A program made the position numbers and the translations under genes. A DNA stretch of 62,412 bases from Psilocybe azurescens (lineage: Eukaryota; Basidiomycota; Agaricomycetes; Agaricales; Agrocybaceae). The stretch lies in contig JAJIRX010000271.1 of the NCBI GenBank assembly GCA_023853785.1, positions 1-62,412 on the forward strand. The letters are read 5' to 3'. The notes under the pieces were generated by a model. That model did not search any database. It was not told the DNA's origin and worked only from the letters and a program-made list of their open reading frames with translations. Shown in pieces: positions 56,072 through 62,412 of this stretch (positions within the stretch are counted from its first letter, which is position 1; each line of letters begins with the position of its first letter).

Positions 56072-58103
56072 TGTGCGCTGCTTTAGAGCTGATAAATTTA
56101 CTCCACCGAACACTTTCCTATATATATCAGATGACTTGTCTCAAGCTAATTATCGTATTAATTTTCACGCACAGTTGCCATGGATGTTTCGACAAATCGT
56201 CCTGGCACTACCATGATTCAACCTCCTCACTTACCGGAAATGCGGTCATGTCTTCGCCGAAACCCTTGGAACCCATGTTGCCTTTCACGAGAAACTGACT
56301 CAGTATACCAGTTACGGACTTGTCCAGAAATATTTCCATCTATTTATGGTGCCTATTGTATGTCCAAGCTCAGCACTCACGATAGTCAACCTTTATGACC
56401 TTCATGATGTATTCAGACTCTTGAGCCATCGTCGATTCATTCGCCACTCTGGATTTCGTCAGTACGGGGAGCACAGATACGGTATCTCATTTACAAGTAG
56501 GCAGGCCTTAGGTGATTGTTGGTCCGCCATCACTTTTCCCTAAACATGCGATACTCTTACAATGGTACTCCAATCAACTGAGGCACATGTATCGGCTCTG
56601 ATGAAGTAACGGGATCATCTGATACCAAGGCCGAATTGAGCTCGAGGTACTTACAAAGTAAATAGAACAGTGCCCAAAATAGCATTTTGCGATCATCATG
56701 CAGGGATTATACTGTACCTGATACCGAAACTAGGACGTGAATCAACTCACTTCGTTTGGAGGATCTGTTTCCGCGTACGAGTATCTCACCTTAATTGATC
56801 TGATAGAAATGGCCAGCTGTTGTATGCAAAAATTAAAGGAGATCACAATACTACTAAAGTAAAAGTCGAACCATGATCCATGAGGTTTTGGAATGGGACA
56901 AGGCAGAGCAAGGCAGAGGAAGATGTCGATGGATCCAAGTTGTTGCTATGTTGAAGCTTGAGTGTTCGATGTAAGTTCATCCTCAATGGCCACAGGATCA
57001 CCTCCTTTCCCACGATCAGGTCTAATACTTCTAGCGTCCCCTGTACCTCCCCCACCATCATGATTCATTCAAGCTATTTGGGAATCATTTATACACCGTT
57101 GTACCAACAACCCACGTGGGATTAACGTCTCCCTGTTTCACAGTGGACGTTTTAGTTACTTTCTATATTGCAGGGACGAATGTGACATGGCCGAAAATAT
57201 CGCATAGAAGATCAGCGACTCTCTATTGCTTTGTGCTTGAGTGACTGTAACTTTATGCATGTGCTCTGAAAACACGACCACATGCTTCTCAACAGTCATA
57301 TTATCGACTAGAAAATTGGACGCTCCGCATGAAGCCCATGAATGAGAGGAGGTCGGTGAACGATGGGACTATGGGGGTGCAATGACGGTTTCAATACGCA
57401 AGAAAAGGCTTACTCGATGTCCGTATCTGACCGATTTTAAACACAATGTAGGTGTCTGTGCGGGTGAGGTCGACGTGTAGACGAAATTATTGGGTGAACA
57501 GTTAAAGAATACAGGAAGAAAATCCACGTAACATCAAACCGTTGGCGCCCTACTCGAGGTCAGATACAGACTCGATGAGTCTCCGCACCAGTGAGATGGG
57601 TAACGAACAGCATCGACAAAGTGATCGTCTTAGATTTTTCCAACGCACACCCATACGTAATACGACACAGAAACGTCAGTACAGCGTTGCCCTACACACA
57701 CCCTCGTAGTAATTCATCATTAAATTGTCATCTCTGGTCTGCTTATAATAAATTTCCGGAGGCTCACACTCAGGGTCCCTGGCCCCATATCCGAATAACC
57801 AACAAGTAACCCAATATTCTGGATCCATCCTATGACTCAGACATCTCCAAATTGCTATGGAAGCGTCTGCTACATTGTATGGAGATAGAAATCACAGAGA
57901 TTCAAGCTTATTCTATCTCTTCGTTTGATGCTGCAGCTCCAACTCGAACGCAGCATTAGCTGAACAGCAGAACCATCATTCCATGATCCCTTTCACAAAC
58001 TTACCTCTACAATGCTTTCTCAGAATTGACGAGGACAACAAGCCACCCATACAATTGAGCAACGAAGTGTGCATGCATGTTTGAGGGATGTGGATTACAG
58101 AGA
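56072..58103. other. No supported gene
   Basis: 5' flank of the membrane-protein gene and spacer. Short frames on both strands lack motifs. Confidence 0.4.
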
Positions 58104-58421
58104 TCATATTGTAGTTCTGCAGCTCTGGACAAAGACATGGATAGCTGCAAGAAAAATATAGGCTGTGGTACGGTGATCATCATTGTAATCAAACCATCCC
58201 AAAGACAAAATGTAGAAACGCGTTAAGTGGACTTGAATATACCGTCCCTCGGGGCAGACATCATCATCAACATGTACTGTAATAGTTTCAAACACAAGTA
58301 AGCAGCTATTCCGTATCACAAACACACATATGAACCAACGGAGTTTACGTTCACAAACAAAAGCTTCTAGTAAGACTTGTAGGCATAGCATCGTGCCATG
58401 AAGAAGCCTGCGAGAAGACAT
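58104..58421 (-). pseudogene. Possible fragment of a second membrane-protein gene
   Basis: The minus-strand frame has GTMLCLQVLLEAFVCERKLR then WFICVFVIRNSCLLVFETI. This resembles the third and fourth helices of agaricomycete seven-helix proteins (LQxRLYALY-x-RKLRWFIxxF). No flanking helices could be followed. Low-confidence call. Confidence 0.3.
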
Positions 58422-61400
58422 CTCTGTAGAACAGCTGGGGATGGCTAGACAAGGAGTTAGTTTACCGGAGATACGGATGAGAACTGCAAAGAAAATGGAA
58501 CAGGGTGACGCGTATGCGATCTTCTGGACACTGCATGAGCAAGCAGTACGCTTACACTCGTATTTCTCTTGCCTATACTATCTATATCTCAATCCATTCT
58601 CAATATACCAGGCTCACTCAGGCATGTTCGTCCTGGCAACTGATTCGTGAAGAGATGGTACCCTCTTTCCCACCCCCTAGAACCCTCTTCAGCTCACGCT
58701 CAAACCCACCGTCCGCTTCAGGCGTCCTCCCTCACTCCCAATTATCCCCTCACCGTCCAGGCCTCATCGACTCCAAATTTATCATCCCACCTCCGTCCGC
58801 ACTCATTTCACTCTCCAAGTATCAAAATATGCTGCTCTGCATGTCTGCAAGCCAGGTCTGCAGGTCTTGTATGAGCAATACAGGAAAGGGGGCACTAGGT
58901 GCGGAGGTGGAAGCAGAGGCGCTCAGGACGAGTTGTGAGCAGGGCGGAGATGAGGCGGGAGCAAGATACTGTAGGCGGGAGTGGAAAAGCTAGGTGTGGG
59001 TTCGGTTGTAAGTTGGAGGGTAACGTGAAAGTACCGCACCCTAAAAATGCGTATGGTGAAGGTGGTTTCCGATATACCGAACTTCTTGGAAACTACGTTG
59101 ATTTTAAACGCTGTATTGAACAATGAGGTGACACATGAGCTAGAGAGAGGCGGGGATGAAGTTTGTAAATGTTGAGGGGCGTTGACTCTAGAGACTTTGA
59201 GCGGGACTTTGAATGCATAAAGATGAGGTAGCTGTAGACTCGGATTGGGAACGAGAGAGAACGGTTAATGTTGCCAACGTTTAATGCCTCATACGTGCTT
59301 CAAAGTGTCCAAAGTGTCAGTTCTCATAGTTTCCTGGCATTTGGATACAGCAAATCCCTGCTCCCTCTTTCTCCACACTTATTCCACGAAACAGTACGGC
59401 CCCGCTCGTCCATCTTCAGTGATCTCCATCCAGATATTAACTAATCTAGATATGCATTGACGCCCCCTTTATATTTACATCAGATATTTTCGCGTAGGTT
59501 TTACTGCCTACGATCTCGATCCCTACTCTCACCATGTTTTTAGTGTGTTGCACCCTATGCGTGAGTAAAAGGAGTGACGAATTACTAATTTGATTTTACA
59601 CGGCCACCGGGCTACCTCTCCATCCACTCGGAGTAGTTAGCTTGTCATGTCATGAGCGGGAATTTTATGGAGAGCGTACATTTTCTATCGTTAAATAACA
59701 CAGCAAGCACCATTCACCGTAGTGTGACCTGCTCCTCTATTTCTGCTCGGACAACATGGGTGTTGTCACAGTGCTCTCGCCGCGTTGACTCGTTGAATAA
59801 CTTGCTGCTCTACATGCACCTGGACCGTTTGCCGAAAACGCGGGCGTTCTCAAGCGCTCCCGCTGCGTGAACTTAGTAGACTGAAGGAAGGACAGGACAC
59901 AAGCGTCAGAAATTTTCGGAAAAGTAAATTTTGGGTAAATTTGCTGCTTTATATGTGCTTCGATCGGGTGCCATCGCAGGAAATTCTAGCAGAAGGGTTG
60001 CACGCTGGAGGAATGTGTATGGGTGCATGTGCGTGTGCGTTTGAGATCAGGTAGTGGCTCACACGGTTACTTAATCAGCTGGCAGGTAGCGCCCCATCCG
60101 AAAATAAATTGATGGATTCCAAAGTATGAAATCCGGTCTGCACGGCCAAGGCCCAAAAGACAGTCACTGACTTGTCTTTTGAGCCTTAGCACGGCATTGT
60201 GCGGTATTGGTAGTGGTACGGCAACACTCGGCAACGGCAACAACGAACGAGTTACCGTTACGAGATGTCTGTCACGGCTGGTTCTCATCACCGCGCGTCT
60301 ATACCAGCTATCGTTCGAGTTCGAGTTCGTTGATATCTTTCTTTCAAGGTTCTCGAAGCCCCTCACCCTCGCTTCCGCTCTCTACGATTCGCAGCTTGGT
60401 ACTGGGAGTATATTATCTGGCCCTCCTACGCCTTTAGGGTTACCTACTACATCTAGCTTGTACGACCGACCGTCAGTCCAATCGACGGACTTGAGCTACA
60501 AGCACCACTGCGTCTACGGCTACGGCTATGACTACGACTGCTACCATCGGACGGGTGGACGCTTATTGGGCCGGATCTAGATGGGCATTTGAACTAGCAA
60601 CGAGCAACGTACAGTCAGTCCCCTTTCGAGTATCCCATCCGCTCTACCCCATTCCATTCCCCTCATCTTCCAGCTTCCAGGCGCACATACACCCCACAAC
60701 GACAACGCTCAAAAACTGAGGACTGGGCATTTATCACGCCGCCGCCGACACGCACATCCAACGCATACACACAGTCCGATCCCGCCTCGAATTTAGAAAT
60801 TCGAAATTCGAAACTAAGCTAAAAAAATGGCTACCACATTCACATCGGCCAAGTGGAAAGGCAAAGCCTGCGCCCTTGATCCCGACATTTCCTTCTCCTT
60901 CTACTTCAAGCCGTTGCAGCGCAAGACGCAGAGAAGAAGAAAGAGAAAGAACGAGCAAGAAACAACAACAAAAAGACAGAGAAGAGATGGGGATGGGGTG
61001 ACGGTGGAGGGCGATAACGGTGGAGGGCGATGACGCGGCCGAGGAGCGGGGTGTATGGTGTGTGAGTCCTTTCTTTTGTATTCGTTTACTTCTCCAGAGA
61101 GAGGAAGGGAGAGGAGAGGAGAGGAAGAAAGGAAGAAGGGAGGAAGAGGAGATGATAGGGGAGCGGGCGATGGTGCCCCGCATTCCATTCCTCTCCTTCC
61201 GTTTGATGTTGATATGCGGGTGCATACAAGCGTTCTTTCTTCCGTCTTTCATCGTGCTGCCTGCCCCATTGTGTATACCTTACACCTGACCGTCGTCATC
61301 ATATGTTGCTGTTGCAGTACCACTTGATCACAACGAGCGATGAGCAGATGTGATCGGCCATCGGTGCCCGTTGCATTTCTCGATTGTTCGTTTGCGGACG

Positions 61401-61570
61401 TTGCCTATCGATGGGCTGGCTCGCTCTTGATTCAGACGATGGTGGTAATGACGATGAGCAGCGATCGGGGTTCAGGGCGCAGCTCGCAGCAGCTCGCGGC
61501 GTCATCATCCTTTTCTTCCTCGATCTTCCTGACAGATGACTGACTGACTCGTTCGTTCGTTGGTCAACAG
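58422..61570. other. No supported gene
   Basis: CpG-rich sequence with simple-sequence patches (GAGA-rich near 61090-61150). Plus-strand frames near 60180-60580 and 60827-61033 are Ser/Arg-rich and without motif. The latter could be a decayed 5' part of the protease gene. Confidence 0.4.
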
Positions 61571-62412
61571 GGCATACACCTTCCCGAGTTTGGCTCAAAG
61601 AACCAGCAGTTCTCGCTGCAGATCGACACCGGGTCGTCTGATCTCGTACGTCCTTTCTTTCCTTCCCTCTTCACGCGCTCACAACTCTGCTTACAGTGGG
61701 TCGCCTCGACGTCATGCTCACCTCGAGCTGCAAGCTCACCGACGGACGGCTGTACGACCCGAGCGGGTCGCGCGCGACAGGCGTCGATTCAGCATCCCGT
61801 ATCTGCAGGGCTCGGCGGGCCGGCCCCGTCGTCTGGGACCGCGTCTCGATAGGCGGTACGAGATCACAACCAGACTCTCGGTGCGTTCCATCCACTCCAT
61901 TTCTCATCACCTCAAAGCCAAAGTACCTGCACCTACAGCTGCGGCGAACGACGTCCAATCCGAACCGCTCACCAAATTCAGCGTCATCCTCGGGCTCGGC
62001 TCCCGCTGAACTCTCATCGCAGCGTCCCACCATCCGTATGCCGCAACGCCCCAGATGGCGCCGCATGGGCGTCGAACCTCTTCTCCATCACGCCCGCTTC
62101 CTCTCGCTCGCCCTCGCGTGCCCCGGCTCAGATCGCGTGCCCTCGCTCTTCAGGATCGGGCGGCACCCCGCCGCGCTCGTCCCGACCCCAGCAAGATCGC
62201 GTACTCGACGCTCGTGAGCGAGGCGTCTGGACGCTCTTCGGAAGGTGGGGGTTGGGCGATCCGGTGTATGTGGGCGGGGGCGGAAGGCGCGGTGAATGTG
62301 GGACCTGCGACGGCGGCGGTGTTCCCAAGCGCGGTGGCGGACAGCGGGTTACGCTCATTCTGACGACGAGTGTGATTGCGAATGCAGTGTATGGCGCGAG
62401 ATGGCCAATGTA
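61571..62412 (+). pseudogene. Aspartic protease (A1 family) relic, runs off the window
   Basis: A1 (pepsin-like) proteases have two catalytic Asp motifs. The first is clear: GIHLPEFGSKNQQFSLQI followed by DTGSSDL (to about 61646). A 50-bp GT-AG intron then joins in phase to WVASTSCS (from 61697). After this, family-like pieces appear in different frames: SSCKLTDGRLYDPSGSRATG, FSIPYLQGSAG, VSIGG, SVILGLG (about 61990), KIAYSTLVSEASGR (about 62194) and the second catalytic site as AVADSG (about 62330). One frame later comes TLILTTSVIANAVYGAR (to about 62400). At least three frameshifts are needed, so this copy is dead or poorly assembled. The 3' end lies beyond the window. Confidence 0.8.

Noticed and set aside
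60734..61252. 172-codon minus-strand frame, Ser-rich and hydrophobic
   Set aside because: Antisense of a GAGA-rich simple-sequence stretch; composition-driven.

Overview
The window is a chromosome-end segment from a basidiomycete fungus, most likely an Agaricomycete. The evidence is short GT-AG introns (about 45-100 bp), a NACHT STAND gene and a patatin/NB-ARC/TPR NLR of the fungal type, a telomere-linked RecQ-type helicase relic, and a large AT-rich, CpG-poor repeat island set in CpG-rich sequence. The left edge begins with a (CCCCAAA)n tract, read TTTGGGG toward the end, so the window probably starts at or very near a telomere. No tRNA, rRNA, CRISPR array or bacterial feature was seen.

Layout. 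(1) 1-1.4 kb: telomere-like repeats and two tandem, diverged units of about 740 bp. Each unit carries a type I hammerhead ribozyme followed by C-rich telomere-like sequence. This looks like a telomere-attached retroelement (endonuclease-less Penelope/Coprina-like, or retrozyme-like) with no reverse transcriptase in view. (2) 1.4-21 kb: CpG-rich sequence made mostly of gene relics. It holds a frameshifted NACHT gene (8.4-11.0 kb), a second NACHT fragment (about 20 kb), two decayed SEC61 alpha copies (11.8-12.7 and 14.9-16.3 kb) and several relics of the gene that lies divergently next to them. (3) 21-41.5 kb: the AT-rich, CpG-depleted island. It holds a third, truncated hammerhead on the minus strand, a 9-kb-spaced inverted repeat, a 16-kb-spaced direct repeat, hairpin repeats, minisatellites, transposase fragments and a badly decayed telomere-linked RecQ helicase. 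(4) 41.5-45.4 kb: the best gene in the window, a seven-exon patatin/NB-ARC/TPR NLR whose TPR units are nearly identical and have a higher-order four-unit period. (5) 45.4-62.4 kb: CpG-rich again. It holds a small five-exon gene of unknown function, a rearranged PCNA copy with a divergent unknown gene, a seven-helix membrane protein, and an aspartic protease relic that runs off the right edge.

How it fits together. This is a subtelomeric accumulation zone. Broken copies of conserved genes (SEC61A, PCNA, aspartic protease), telomere-linked mobile DNA and fast-evolving NLR-type genes lie side by side. The NLR has an apparently intact patatin effector, nucleotide-binding switch and sensor repeats. 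It is a plausible non-self-recognition or regulated-cell-death gene, and its C-terminal end is being reshaped by repeat turnover.
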